A program made the translations under genes and the position numbers. A stretch of 64,000 bases of DNA. Source: Bacillus sp. 165. Its GTDB lineage: Bacteria > Bacillota > Bacilli > Bacillales > Bacillaceae_G. The first letter of the stretch is position 1; every line of letters starts with the position of its first letter. A model generated the notes under the pieces. That model searched no databases. It was not told where the DNA came from and worked only from the letters and a program-made list of their open reading frames with translations. Below, in pieces: positions 34,746-44,111 of this stretch. Location of the stretch: contig NZ_JAGHKQ010000003.1 in the NCBI RefSeq assembly GCF_017742235.1, positions 372,001 through 436,000 of the forward strand, read 5' to 3'.

Positions 34746-35010
34746 TCTCTCTCCTCCATTTTCTCTTTCTTTTAAATAGCAACTGGTTCACTCTCGAGTT
34801 GAATATACGGATACTCTCAATCCTATAGCCAATAAATGTTCTACACTATCTTTTCAAAACTGCACTCCATTTCTCCTGCCATCATTTGGGGAGATTACCA
34901 CTTTTTCTGAAATTCCGAGTATATATAACGTCAAATTCGCTAGAATCTATTTGTTTATCAAACTCATAGCAAGAAAATCTTTAAACCACCCAATCATGGA
35001 ATATACTATT

Positions 35011-36258
35011 TTATTGATCCATTTTAATTACAGATTCTTTATTTTTTCTTGTTATTGTTTGGAATTCTAACTTTGTAACAGTTCTCCAAAGCCATTCTAG
35101 TAGCCCCATTCTATAGTAAGATAACCACCATTTGCTTATGTAAATCATAACAACATAAATAAAAATTGCTATAATAACTGCTTGCCAAGTATTTAATTTT
35201 CCATAAAGACCCAAACCATAATTATAAAATAGGAATGAGTATACTATAGATTGAAATATATAATTGGATAATGATAAACGACCTGTGTAAATAAAATATT
35301 TTAATATTTTACTTATATATTTGTGGTTAAATAATAAAATAAATAACGATGCAAAGCCTAATGATAACATAGGACCAGTTAGATATTGGTTATAAAATAA
35401 AATTATTACGCTCGATAGCGGAGGAAGAATCTTAAACATTACAATTATAAAGATGTTTAGCGGTATACCTACAGCTAGACACCATTTTGAAATCTTTAAT
35501 AATTGTTTTTTATTTTTATCTATATTGTACAAGTATCTCTTTTTACCAACTAAATATCCCAATAAAAACATTGCTAAAACCGAGGGAACTCTTGAAAGTA
35601 ATAAAGGAAAAAGACCCAAATAGCCTAAAAATCTTTCTTTTGCTAATGTTAAATAGGAACTGTTTAAAAAGGATTCTATTGTTTGTTCTTGTGCATTTTT
35701 AAATTCATTTATAAATGCAGTCTCAGCTAACTTTATTTTCATCCCTAATTCCGGTACTGTTCTAAGTATTGATATAGTAATAAGAGCTATCGTTACTATT
35801 ATTATAGGAATGATAAGAAGTCCAATCACCCATTGAATCAATTTCTTTTCGCTTGAGTTCCTAAAAAAAAGTAATATTGCTCCAACCATAGAGTAGAGCA
35901 GTAGTATATCTCCGTCCCAAAGAAAGAAAATATGTGCCCACCCAAATATAAATAAAACTGCTAATCTGCGTGAGAATTGTGGAAGAAATGATTTATTTTT
36001 ATTTTTTGCACTTAGTAATTGAATGGAAAAACCAATTCCAAATAGAAACGAAAAGAGCGTAAAGAATTTCGATTCAACAAAGATAAGTAAAAATGCTGTG
36101 ACTACATTGTCAAAGTAATTATCGCTCTCAACAAATCCTGGTGGACCACCAATAGTGAATGAAGCTATGTTAATTAAAAATATTCCAAATAAAGCAAATC
36201 CACGAAGAGCATCTAATAATACAATTCTATTTTCACTAACTACATTTGTATCTATCAT
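35011..36258 (-). CDS. DUF418 membrane protein (YeiB/YxaH-like)
   Basis: A 415-residue protein with about ten hydrophobic segments. The N-terminal stretch RIVLLDALRGFALFGIFLIN is the DUF418/YeiB signature (RxxxLDxLRGfAlxGIlxxN). GRLSLSNYIFQSIVYSFLFY, YGLGLYGK and the final LSYYRMGLLEWLWRTVT match the C-terminal DUF418 part. These proteins are of unknown function, sometimes compared with acyltransferase-3-like membrane proteins. GGAGGAAAT precedes the ATG. The gene is AT-rich compared with neighbours. Confidence 0.9.
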   Translation of the reverse strand: MIDTNVVSENRIVLLDALRGFALFGIFLINIASFTIGGPPGFVESDNYFDNVVTAFLLIFVESKFFTLFSFLFGIGFSIQLLSAKNKNKSFLPQFSRRLAVLFIFGWAHIFFLWDGDILLLYSMVGAILLFFRNSSEKKLIQWVIGLLIIPIIIVTIALITISILRTVPELGMKIKLAETAFINEFKNAQEQTIESFLNSSYLTLAKERFLGYLGLFPLLLSRVPSVLAMFLLGYLVGKKRYLYNIDKNKKQLLKISKWCLAVGIPLNIFIIVMFKILPPLSSVIILFYNQYLTGPMLSLGFASLFILLFNHKYISKILKYFIYTGRLSLSNYIFQSIVYSFLFYNYGLGLYGKLNTWQAVIIAIFIYVVMIYISKWWLSYYRMGLLEWLWRTVTKLEFQTITRKNKESVIKMDQ

Positions 36259-36686
36259 TAACGATTTCCTCCCTAGCTCAGTTTATTATATCTTGTTCAA
36301 TTTTCTTTAATATAGTTTGACGAAAATTACGAATTTATAATCTCTTTCACGACTGTCATTTTCTACTAATCCCAAACCTTTTTAAATACTGCTTTAATAC
36401 CTTTAAAAAACGTTCGTCATAAGCCAGTAAATTCCTTCTTCAACTAAACTGCACATAAATCTAGCCTTTTAATTGAATAAAGCTGGAAGTATCAAATGAA
36501 TACGGAATACAAATCTAGTTAACATAATATCCTATTATGTGCACTAAAAAAGGATCTGTGTTCACAGATCCTTTTTTGATACTTGTGCAACTAAGGTATG
36601 CGTTAGTCGCACAAGGAAAATGCGTTTTTCAATTTATTTAAACGAATTAAAATGTAAAATTAGTTTTTTACATCTTGTCGCCTAGG
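36259..36686. other. 428-bp intergenic region
   Basis: It holds the promoter of the DUF418 gene at the left and, at 36545-36577, the terminator of the dehydrogenase operon. No gene was found. Confidence 0.5.
36545..36577 (-). terminator. Terminator of the alcohol/aldehyde operon
   Basis: AAAAAAGGATCTGTG pairs with CAGATCCTTTTTT around TTCA, about 110 bp after the alcohol dehydrogenase stop. Confidence 0.8.
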
Positions 36687-37895
36687 TTAAGCCTTTATCG
36701 CAGTTAACTCGAACACTTCGTTGATCACTTTGGTGATAACAGCAGCTGGGATCTTGAAGAAAACTCCAGCAGGGTCGTTGTGAACAGCCTGTACTATATG
36801 TTGCAACTTATCTTCGTTACATTCAAATTCAGCAAAAGTATCCGGCAAATTCACAGCTTTGCGAAGATCTCTTATACGTTGGATCACTTCCTCTAAACAT
36901 GTTTCAGGCTGTTCGGATGGATTCGTGATACCTAACGCTTTGGCAAACTCTGTGATTCGCGGTAAATAATATGCAGGCAAAGATTCCATTACATTCGGTA
37001 AAAGCACAGCATTAGCCAGTCCGTGCGGGATATGGAATTTTGCACCTAACGCGTGCGCCAAGTTGTGAACTGGAATTGCATTTAGACATAGGGAAAAGGC
37101 AGAAATCGCCATGGAGCTTGCCATTAGCATATTCGCTCTTGCCTGAAGGTCGTCCCCTTTGCGAACCACAGTCTCTAAGTTGTCCACAATCAAACGAATT
37201 GACTGCAGTGCATAGGCATCTGTCATAGGGTTGGCCTTTGGTGAAAAATACGCTTCCACTGCATGAGTCAATGCATCAAACCCTGTAAATGCAGTGATTT
37301 TAGGAGGAAGCCCTACTGTTAAATCCGGGTCCAAAATTGCCATATCTGCATTAATAAACGGATGCAGAAGGTTTGTTTTTATTCCAAGCTTTTCGTTCAA
37401 AATAACTGCTATTGGTGATACTTCAGCACCTGTTCCCGCCGTTGTCGCAATAGCTACATGCGGAATCGGAATAAATTGAGCTTCCGGCCACCACTCCATC
37501 ACGTTTCCAGTAAGAAGAGAATCACGTACATCGTGCAGACCTTTATGAAGCATCCATTTGATTGCTTTTACTGTATCTAAGACGCTGCCTCCACCAAGTG
37601 CAATCAAGGAATCACCGTTGCACTCTTTAAAGAAACGAGCCCCGCGATTTATAATTTCGCCTTTTGCGTCCTGTTCAATATCTTCAAATACCCCAACAAG
37701 CTCTGGCGTACCAGGCGTGATCTCAAATAATTCTTTAATTTGCTCTGTAATCCCAGCTTTAGTTAAACCTTTATCTGTGTATAGTACTGCTCGTTTACCG
37801 CCAAGCCCTTTAATCATCTCAGGAAGCAAAGTTCTAGACCCCGCCCCGCTATTAACAACCGTTCGAACTGAAAATTGAAAAAATGATGTGGACAT
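36687..37895 (-). CDS. Iron-containing (group III) alcohol dehydrogenase
   Basis: A 402-residue protein. The nucleotide loop is LIALGGGSVLDTVKAIKW and the central ATTAGTGAEVSPIAV is a family mark. Metal ligands by alignment to FucO are Asp207 and His211 in FDALTHAVEAYF, His277 in VHNLAHALG and His291 in HIPHGLANAVL. The last gene of a three-gene operon, it would interconvert an alcohol and the aldehyde handled by the next enzyme. Substrate is unknown. The start is preceded by AGGTGAT. Confidence 0.92.
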   Translation of the reverse strand: MSTSFFQFSVRTVVNSGAGSRTLLPEMIKGLGGKRAVLYTDKGLTKAGITEQIKELFEITPGTPELVGVFEDIEQDAKGEIINRGARFFKECNGDSLIALGGGSVLDTVKAIKWMLHKGLHDVRDSLLTGNVMEWWPEAQFIPIPHVAIATTAGTGAEVSPIAVILNEKLGIKTNLLHPFINADMAILDPDLTVGLPPKITAFTGFDALTHAVEAYFSPKANPMTDAYALQSIRLIVDNLETVVRKGDDLQARANMLMASSMAISAFSLCLNAIPVHNLAHALGAKFHIPHGLANAVLLPNVMESLPAYYLPRITEFAKALGITNPSEQPETCLEEVIQRIRDLRKAVNLPDTFAEFECNEDKLQHIVQAVHNDPAGVFFKIPAAVITKVINEVFELTAIKA

Positions 37896-37940
37896 AAAAT
37901 CACCTGCTTTTTTAGATTTGTATTAACAAAGTACTCTCTA

Positions 37941-39461
37941 TTATCCTAATAGCATTTGATACCAAGGTCTTTGGCTTACTTCAGGTACAAGTGAGCAATG
38001 AACATGCTTAATTTGAGAATATTCGTCCAGTGCATGGCGGCCTAATTCTCGCCCGAAGCCGCTTTGCTTGTAGCCTCCAAATGGCGCATCACTTCGGAGC
38101 ATATGCCAATCATTGATCCATATCGTCCCAGCCTTCAATTCACGTGCGATTTGCATTGCTTTATTCACATCTTTCGTCCAAACTCCGCCTGCTAATCCAT
38201 AAATCGTATCATTCGCAATTTCAATTGCTTCCTCAATTGTAGAGTAACGGATAACTGAAAGAACTGGACCAAAAATTTCTTCTCTAGCAATCTTCATGTC
38301 ATTACGAACATCTGCAAAAATAGTAGGTTCAATGTAATAGCCATCTTCAAAGCCTTCTACAATTGTACGCTTTCCTCCACAAACCAATCGCGCACCTTCT
38401 TGAATACCAGATTCAATATAAGAAAGAACTGTTTCCATTTGTTGCTTTGAAACCATTGGCCCCATTCCTGTTGCGATATCCAATGGATTTCCAATTTTAA
38501 TAGAGCTTGCAACTTCAGCTAGCTGTTCAATGACTTGGTCATAAATGGACTCATGTACGAGAACACGAGTGCCGGATTCACAAACTTGCCCAGAGTGTGT
38601 CAAGAATCCGAATAAGATACCAGGAATTGTGATACTCATGTCAGCATCCGGCAATACGATTGCAGGTGATTTCCCGCCTAATTCAAGAGTAACGCGCTTC
38701 ACCGTTCCGGCTGCTAATTCCATAATCCGTTTCCCTACTTCTGTAGAGCCGGTAAAAGCAACTTTGTCTACACTTGGATGTGTTACAAGCGCTTCTCCGA
38801 TGCTTGCTCCAGGGCCAGATACAACATTGAACACACCTGCCGGGATTCCTGCCTCAGCAGCCAATTCAGCTAACTTCAAGGTAGACAACGGCGTATTGGA
38901 TGCTGGTTTAACTACAATAGAGTTCCCCATTGCCAGCGCAGGAGCCAATTTCCACATAGCTAAAATCATTGGAAAGTTCCAAGCAGTCACAGCTGCTACA
39001 ACACCAATCGGTTCTCTCCAAACTTGGTTATTGCTCGGTCCAGGAAATGGTACAGTAGGCAGGGACTCTACATACGGATACTCTACAGTAAACTTTGCTG
39101 TTTGCTGCAGAAGATCTACAATAGATAGTATGTCTAAGTTTGAAATACGTCGAACCGTAGCTCCCGAACTGATAGATTCTAAGTACCCCAGTTCGTCTGC
39201 GTGTTCGATAATCTTATTTCCAAATTGGACAAGTATGTCAGCGCGTTCTTTTGGAGACTTTTTAGACCATACTCCTGAATCAAAAGCTTGTCTAGCAGAT
39301 AAAACGGCCTCTTCGACATCTTCCCTTCCTGCTTTTGCTACCTTCGCCACGACTTCACCGTTTGCAGGGTTTACTACATCAAACGTTTCTCCGCTTGAAG
39401 CAGGTTTCCACTCCCCATTTATATAGAGTGGAAATTCCAATATTTGCACTGCTGCTTTCAT
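37941..39461 (-). CDS. NAD(P)-dependent aldehyde dehydrogenase
   Basis: A 506-residue protein of the classical ALDH superfamily. Asn162 (AWNFPM) stabilises the oxyanion, KPASNTPL and FTGSTEVGKRIM form the cofactor site, Glu260 is in VTLELGGKSP and the nucleophile Cys294 in GQVCESGTRV. It oxidises an aldehyde to the acid, which the ligase encoded upstream could activate. Gaps to both neighbours are about 45 bp, all on one strand. Confidence 0.95.
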   Translation of the reverse strand: MKAAVQILEFPLYINGEWKPASSGETFDVVNPANGEVVAKVAKAGREDVEEAVLSARQAFDSGVWSKKSPKERADILVQFGNKIIEHADELGYLESISSGATVRRISNLDILSIVDLLQQTAKFTVEYPYVESLPTVPFPGPSNNQVWREPIGVVAAVTAWNFPMILAMWKLAPALAMGNSIVVKPASNTPLSTLKLAELAAEAGIPAGVFNVVSGPGASIGEALVTHPSVDKVAFTGSTEVGKRIMELAAGTVKRVTLELGGKSPAIVLPDADMSITIPGILFGFLTHSGQVCESGTRVLVHESIYDQVIEQLAEVASSIKIGNPLDIATGMGPMVSKQQMETVLSYIESGIQEGARLVCGGKRTIVEGFEDGYYIEPTIFADVRNDMKIAREEIFGPVLSVIRYSTIEEAIEIANDTIYGLAGGVWTKDVNKAMQIARELKAGTIWINDWHMLRSDAPFGGYKQSGFGRELGRHALDEYSQIKHVHCSLVPEVSQRPWYQMLLG

Positions 39462-39506
39462 AAAAACTCCTCCTTATTGTTTACTCTTTATATATTCTCT
39501 ATCAAA

Positions 39507-41024
39507 TTAGTTAACTTCTACTTCTTCAACACGCAAAGCTCTTCTCAAAATTTTACCTGTACTATTCTTAGGTAATTCGTTCAAAAATTCTACTTGTTTT
39601 GGCAGCTTGTACTTTGTAAGCTTGTCTTGGCAGAAATGAAGAAGATCATCTTTAGTAATGCATGCATCGTTAGAGACAACGAAAGCCTTGACAATTTCTC
39701 CATATTCTTTGTCTGGAACTCCTATTACGGCCACTTCTACAATTGCCGGATGTTGATATAACACTTCTTCTACTTCTCTCGGATAGACGTTGTACCCGCC
39801 AACGAGAATCATATCTTTTTTACGGTCAACAATATAGATATAGCCTTCTTCATCCATTCGGGCCAAATCGCCAGTATAAAACCAGCCGTTTTTCAAGGCT
39901 GAAGCAGTAGCTTCCGGCATTCCTAAATATCCCATCATCACATTGGGACCTTGTACAATCAATTCTCCGATTTCTCCTCTTGGAACTTCCCTTCCATTCA
40001 AATCTACCACTTTATTCTTTACCTCTGGAATATCTACACCAACAGAGCCTGGTTTTCGTATTCCTCGCAATGGATTGAAGGCTGTCACAGGAGCAGTTTC
40101 AGAAAGACCGAACCCTTCTAAAATGTGAACGTTATACTTCTCTTCGAATCTATGTAATAGTTCGACTGGGATCGAAGCACCGCCTGAAAAACAGGCACGT
40201 ATTGATGAAACGTCTTCTGCCGTCGCACCTGGCAACTGGAACATAAAGCTAAACATAGTCGGAACTCCGGCAAATAAGGTTGCTTTTTCTTTTCTAATTG
40301 TGTTGATTACCTCGGCAGGACTAAACTTAGGAACGATGACAATTGTTGCCCCGCAAGCAATAGGCATAATGATGCAAATCGTCATACAAAACACATGGAA
40401 CATAGGAAGAACAGCAATGATGCGATCTTCTTCTGTCATCTCTGTAAGCCGAGAGAGTGATGCAGCATTTGAAGCCAAATTTCGATGGGATAACATGGCA
40501 CCTTTCGGCTTTCCAGTTGTTCCTGAAGTATAAAGGATAACTGCCAAATCTTCCTCATGGAGGTGAATGTCTTCAAAAATACCATCTGCTTTTTGAAGAA
40601 GACGCTCCCATGTCCATTCAGACTTGATTGAATCTGTGTAGATGGCTACCTTTAACTGTTCTAGCTGTGCTCTCAATGAAGATAGTGTCGATTCTAAAGA
40701 AGAATGGGCAATTACAGCTTTCGCTTGGCTATTTAATAAAATATAAGAAATTTCTCCTGCAGTGTAGGCAGGATTAATCGGAACAACCGCTGCACCCGCC
40801 CGAAGAATTCCATAGTAGGCGACGACAAACTCAGGACAATTCCCTAGCAATAGCGCTACTTTATCTCCTTTTCTGATGCCTGCGGCGGATAAACCGAATG
40901 CAGCACAATCTACCATATGATCAAGTTCTGCATATGTAATATTTTGATTCAAAAATGTATAGGCGATACGACTTGGAAATCTTGCTGCACTTTGCTTTAA
41001 ACTCTCATTCAAATTCAAATTCAT
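39507..41024 (-). CDS. Acyl-CoA synthetase / AMP-dependent ligase
   Basis: A 505-residue ANL-family enzyme. The P-loop is VILYTSGTTGKPKGAMLSHR, the aryl/acyl-binding hinge EGFGLSETAPVTAFNPL, the adenylate motif GWFYTGDLARMDEEGYIYIV, and the hinge-lysine region DRKKDMILVGGYNVYPREVE. The final catalytic lysine lies in LPKNSTGKILRRAL. Size and motifs fit a fatty- or aromatic-acyl-CoA ligase. It is the first gene of the ligase-aldehyde dehydrogenase-alcohol dehydrogenase operon and is divergent from a LysR gene. Together they would turn an alcohol or aldehyde into a CoA thioester. Confidence 0.93.
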   Translation of the reverse strand: MNLNLNESLKQSAARFPSRIAYTFLNQNITYAELDHMVDCAAFGLSAAGIRKGDKVALLLGNCPEFVVAYYGILRAGAAVVPINPAYTAGEISYILLNSQAKAVIAHSSLESTLSSLRAQLEQLKVAIYTDSIKSEWTWERLLQKADGIFEDIHLHEEDLAVILYTSGTTGKPKGAMLSHRNLASNAASLSRLTEMTEEDRIIAVLPMFHVFCMTICIIMPIACGATIVIVPKFSPAEVINTIRKEKATLFAGVPTMFSFMFQLPGATAEDVSSIRACFSGGASIPVELLHRFEEKYNVHILEGFGLSETAPVTAFNPLRGIRKPGSVGVDIPEVKNKVVDLNGREVPRGEIGELIVQGPNVMMGYLGMPEATASALKNGWFYTGDLARMDEEGYIYIVDRKKDMILVGGYNVYPREVEEVLYQHPAIVEVAVIGVPDKEYGEIVKAFVVSNDACITKDDLLHFCQDKLTKYKLPKQVEFLNELPKNSTGKILRRALRVEEVEVN

Positions 41025-41110
41025 CCTTTTCCTGTTTCCTCTCCTCTTTATTTTTTGAAAATTAAGAATATCTTGAATTTATTATATATATAATTTACAC
41101 TTAAATAAAT

Positions 41111-41123
41111 TCACTATTAGTGA
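41111..41123. promoter_or_regulatory. LysR-type T-N11-A palindrome
   Basis: TCACTATTAGTGA is a perfect palindrome of the T-N11-A form in the 140-bp gap between the divergent ligase and LysR genes, 42 bp before the LysR start. This is the usual place for the recognition site that serves both promoters. Confidence 0.7.
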
Positions 41124-41164
41124 TGAATAATTAAGCTGTACTTCTAAATTAAAGGGAGGAACCC

Positions 41165-42091
41165 ATGCATATCGAACAATTGGAGTACATTGTAAAAGTT
41201 GCGGAAACAGGGTCTATTTCCATCGCAGCACAAGACCTGCATGTTTCTCAATCAGGAATCAGTCAAGCCATTACTAAATTAGAAGAGGAGTTGGGCGTTA
41301 AAATATTTAAGCGCTACCGGCGGCTTGGTGCTGTTCCCACTGAAGAAGGAAAAACTTTAATCAAAAAAGCATATGAAGTATTATTGAGACTTCGAGACTT
41401 TAAAGAAGAAGCCCAAGCATATAACACTGTGCTTTCCAGAAATTTAAAATTAGCAGCTATCCCTAGTTTTATGATGCACCTGTTAGAACCTGTAGCTTCT
41501 TTTAAAAATGCCTATCCAAATGTGAATATAGAAATCTCAGAAAAGGGAGTTCAGCATATTATTGAACATGTCCAAAATAATGAGATTGATATTGGCCTAA
41601 TCACGATTTACAACGATGTATTTACAAAAAAAGAAAATCTGATATTTGATGTACTGCTGGAAGGAAAGATGAAGGTGTATGTCAGCAAAAAATCTCCTTT
41701 TGCACTGCATAAATCTATAACCCCTCAGCAACTGACGACTCAAAATATTATTCTATATAGTGAGGATTATATGACACGATTTGTGAGTAATTTAATTAGC
41801 AAAGTTGGACCTTTGAATGTTTTATTTACCTCAAATAATACAGAAGTAATTAAAAAAGCGATTGTGGAAGGATTAGGAATTAGCTTCGGTCCTGACTTTT
41901 CTTTACAACATGATCCTTATGTTTTAAGTGGCGACATAGTTCCTCTTGAAATCATACAGTATGATCAGGTTAATGTAGGTGTAGGATGGGTACGCTTTGA
42001 GAATAATCATTTTTCCATAAACACCCGAAAATTTTTAGAGCATTTTAAAAATCACTCTCGAATGCTCACTCAATTAGCGCATAATGTTTAA
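41165..42091 (+). CDS. LysR family transcriptional regulator
   Basis: A 308-residue protein. Residues 1-60 are the LysR helix-turn-helix (MHIEQLEYIVKVAETGSISI, AAQDLHVSQSGISQAITKLE). Residues about 90-300 are the periplasmic-binding-like effector domain (KLAAIPSFMMHLLEPV, EIDIGLITIYND). AGGGAGGAACC precedes the ATG. Being divergent from the acyl-CoA ligase operon, it probably activates that operon with an intermediate as coinducer. Confidence 0.93.
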   Translation: MHIEQLEYIVKVAETGSISIAAQDLHVSQSGISQAITKLEEELGVKIFKRYRRLGAVPTEEGKTLIKKAYEVLLRLRDFKEEAQAYNTVLSRNLKLAAIPSFMMHLLEPVASFKNAYPNVNIEISEKGVQHIIEHVQNNEIDIGLITIYNDVFTKKENLIFDVLLEGKMKVYVSKKSPFALHKSITPQQLTTQNIILYSEDYMTRFVSNLISKVGPLNVLFTSNNTEVIKKAIVEGLGISFGPDFSLQHDPYVLSGDIVPLEIIQYDQVNVGVGWVRFENNHFSINTRKFLEHFKNHSRMLTQLAHNV

Positions 42092-42597
42092 TGTGTGTAA
42101 GAGTTCTTGCACCAATCTCATAAAAAGCACATAACTATTCTCATATGTATTAGAGAATAGTTATGTACTTTTTTAAGGATAGACTAAATGCTGAAATTGA
42201 TGGAACTCCCTGCGCTTTCTCATTCTTTGTTAGTTGCTAGTGATGACAACCACAATGACCAAAAATTCTAATTGATAAATTACTAATTCTCCCCTTAACT
42301 TGTTGAATTTCAAAACTCCTCTGTTTCTTATGCTTCTTTATGTCCCTTCTCTCTTTCCTTTTTAGTTCTTCTTAGGAATAATTTGTACAAAAGGACAGGT
42401 GTTTAGTTGTGCAATTTTTATATAATACGACACATGTATCCTATAATCTCAAAAACTTGCAAAAACACCTCAAATTCTTTTTGAATTTCCCCGAAAGATA
42501 TGTTAATATAACTTCTTGTGTTGATCAATATTTCTTTATTATTAATAATCAGAATTTTCAAGAGAAAACTAACAACAAGATTCTGGAGGAAGCTTTT
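42092..42597. other. 506-bp intergenic region before the APC permease
   Basis: It contains the LysR-gene terminator (42123-42175) and a long AT-rich leader before the permease ATG at 42598. An in-frame extension from 42409 is open but has no ribosome binding site or family sequence. I find no T-box or riboswitch. Confidence 0.45.
42123..42175 (+). terminator. Terminator of the LysR gene
   Basis: AAAGCACATAACTATTCTC pairs with GAGAATAGTTATGTACTTT around a 10-nt loop and is followed by T residues. Confidence 0.85.
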
Positions 42598-44007
42598 ATG
42601 AATTTATTTCGTAAAAAATCTGTCTCGAGCGGAGCATCTACTAGCTCACTCAACAAAGTTTTAGGTGCATTTGATTTAACGATGCTAGGAATTGGCGCCA
42701 TCATTGGTACGGGTATTTTCGTCCTAACTGGTGTAGCAGCAGCAGAATATGCAGGCCCAGCACTTATTCTTTCCTTTATTATCGCAGGGTTAGCCTGTAC
42801 ATTTGCTGCATTATGTTATTCTGAATTTGCATCAATGATTCCCCAAGCTGGAAGTGCTTATACGTATAGCTATGTTGCTTTCGGTGAGCTCATTGCTTGG
42901 ATTTTAGGTTGGGATATGGTACTTGAATATGGACTAGCATCCTCTGCAGTTGCCAGTGGATGGTCTGGATATTTCCAAAGCTTATTAGCAGGGTTTGGTG
43001 TTCATTTGCCGACTGCATTAACTAGTGCAATTGATCCTGCAAAAGGCACATTTATCGATTTACCAGCAGTTTGCATCGTATTATTAGTTACGTTCATTCT
43101 TACTCGAGGTGTGAAAGAATCGGCTAAACTAAATACTGTTATGGTAATCATTAAATTAGCTGTAGTATTGCTGTTCATCGCCGTTGGGGTTTGGTATGTT
43201 GAACCAGCAAACTGGACACCTTTTATGCCAATGGGATTCTCTGGCGTAACTGCGGGAGCTGCGGTTGTTGTATTTGCTTATTTTGGATTTGACGCAGTGT
43301 CTACTGCCGCTGAGGAAGTGAAAAATCCTCAACGCAACTTACCAATCGGTATTATTTCAGCTTTAGCAGTCTGTACTATACTATACATTGTCGTTTCATT
43401 AATTCTTACCGGCATCGTTCCTTTCGGACAGCTTGATGTAAAAGATCCTGTTGCATTTGCATTAAACTTTATCGGACAAGATTGGGCAGCTGGCTTCATT
43501 TCGCTTGGAGCCATTATCGGAATTACAACTGTTTTGATGGTAATGATGTTTGGACAAACACGTCTATTTTACTCAATCAGCAGAGACGGATTACTTCCGA
43601 AAAAAATGTCTAAGGTTCATGCAAAAACTCAAGTACCTGTAGTAAGCACATGGGTAACTGGCGGATTAGTTGCTGTATTTGCCGGCTTAATTCCATTAAA
43701 TAAATTGGCGGAATTAACCAATATCGGCACACTATTTGCATTCTCGACTGTTTCTCTTGGTATTTTAGTATTAAGAAAAACTCAACCCGATTTAAAACGC
43801 GGATTTAAAACTCCTTTTGTTCCTGTTGTACCAGTATTAGCGGTTGTATTCTGTATCTATTTAATGCTTCAGCTTTCCGCATTTACTTGGCAAGGGTTTG
43901 TCATTTGGTTAGTAATCGGCTTAGTTATTTACACAACTTACGGATACAAAAACAGCCTATTAAACCAAAATAAAATTATAGATAAAGAGAAGCATAAATC
44001 TGCTTAA
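42598..44007 (+). CDS. Amino acid permease, APC superfamily (cationic amino acid transporter type)
   Basis: Starting at MNLFRKKSVSSGASTSSLNK gives 469 residues; TGGAGGAAGC precedes this ATG. Twelve hydrophobic segments are visible. Family marks are LTMLGIGAIIGTGIFVLTGV in helix 1, GPALILSFIIAGLACTFAAL and CYSEFASMIPQAGSAYTYSY in helices 2-3, and VVVFAYFGFDAVSTAAEEVK with NPQRNLPIGI in the middle. This is the YfnA/CAT-like branch. Substrate is likely one or several neutral or cationic amino acids. A strong terminator follows directly. Confidence 0.93.
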   Translation: MNLFRKKSVSSGASTSSLNKVLGAFDLTMLGIGAIIGTGIFVLTGVAAAEYAGPALILSFIIAGLACTFAALCYSEFASMIPQAGSAYTYSYVAFGELIAWILGWDMVLEYGLASSAVASGWSGYFQSLLAGFGVHLPTALTSAIDPAKGTFIDLPAVCIVLLVTFILTRGVKESAKLNTVMVIIKLAVVLLFIAVGVWYVEPANWTPFMPMGFSGVTAGAAVVVFAYFGFDAVSTAAEEVKNPQRNLPIGIISALAVCTILYIVVSLILTGIVPFGQLDVKDPVAFALNFIGQDWAAGFISLGAIIGITTVLMVMMFGQTRLFYSISRDGLLPKKMSKVHAKTQVPVVSTWVTGGLVAVFAGLIPLNKLAELTNIGTLFAFSTVSLGILVLRKTQPDLKRGFKTPFVPVVPVLAVVFCIYLMLQLSAFTWQGFVIWLVIGLVIYTTYGYKNSLLNQNKIIDKEKHKSA

Positions 44008-44008
44008 T

Positions 44009-44045
44009 AAAAAAACGCTTGGACAAAATCCCAAGCGTTTTTTTG
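44009..44045 (+). terminator. Terminator of the APC permease gene
   Basis: AAAAAACGCTTGG pairs with CCAAGCGTTTTTTT right after the stop codon. Confidence 0.85.
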
Positions 44046-44111
44046 ATATGCTTCTTTCTCGAAGCAAGGAGCTGCTCTTATAATAGAATCGTCAAAGAAA
44101 GTAGCATATGC

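Noticed and set aside
42560..42577. CodY box before the APC permease
   Set aside because: AATTTTCAAGAGAAAA keeps only about 10 of 15 consensus positions, which is weak in such AT-rich sequence.
42409..42597. N-terminal extension of the APC permease
   Set aside because: The frame is open, but the family starts at 42598 with a strong ribosome binding site; the extension has no similarity to permeases.
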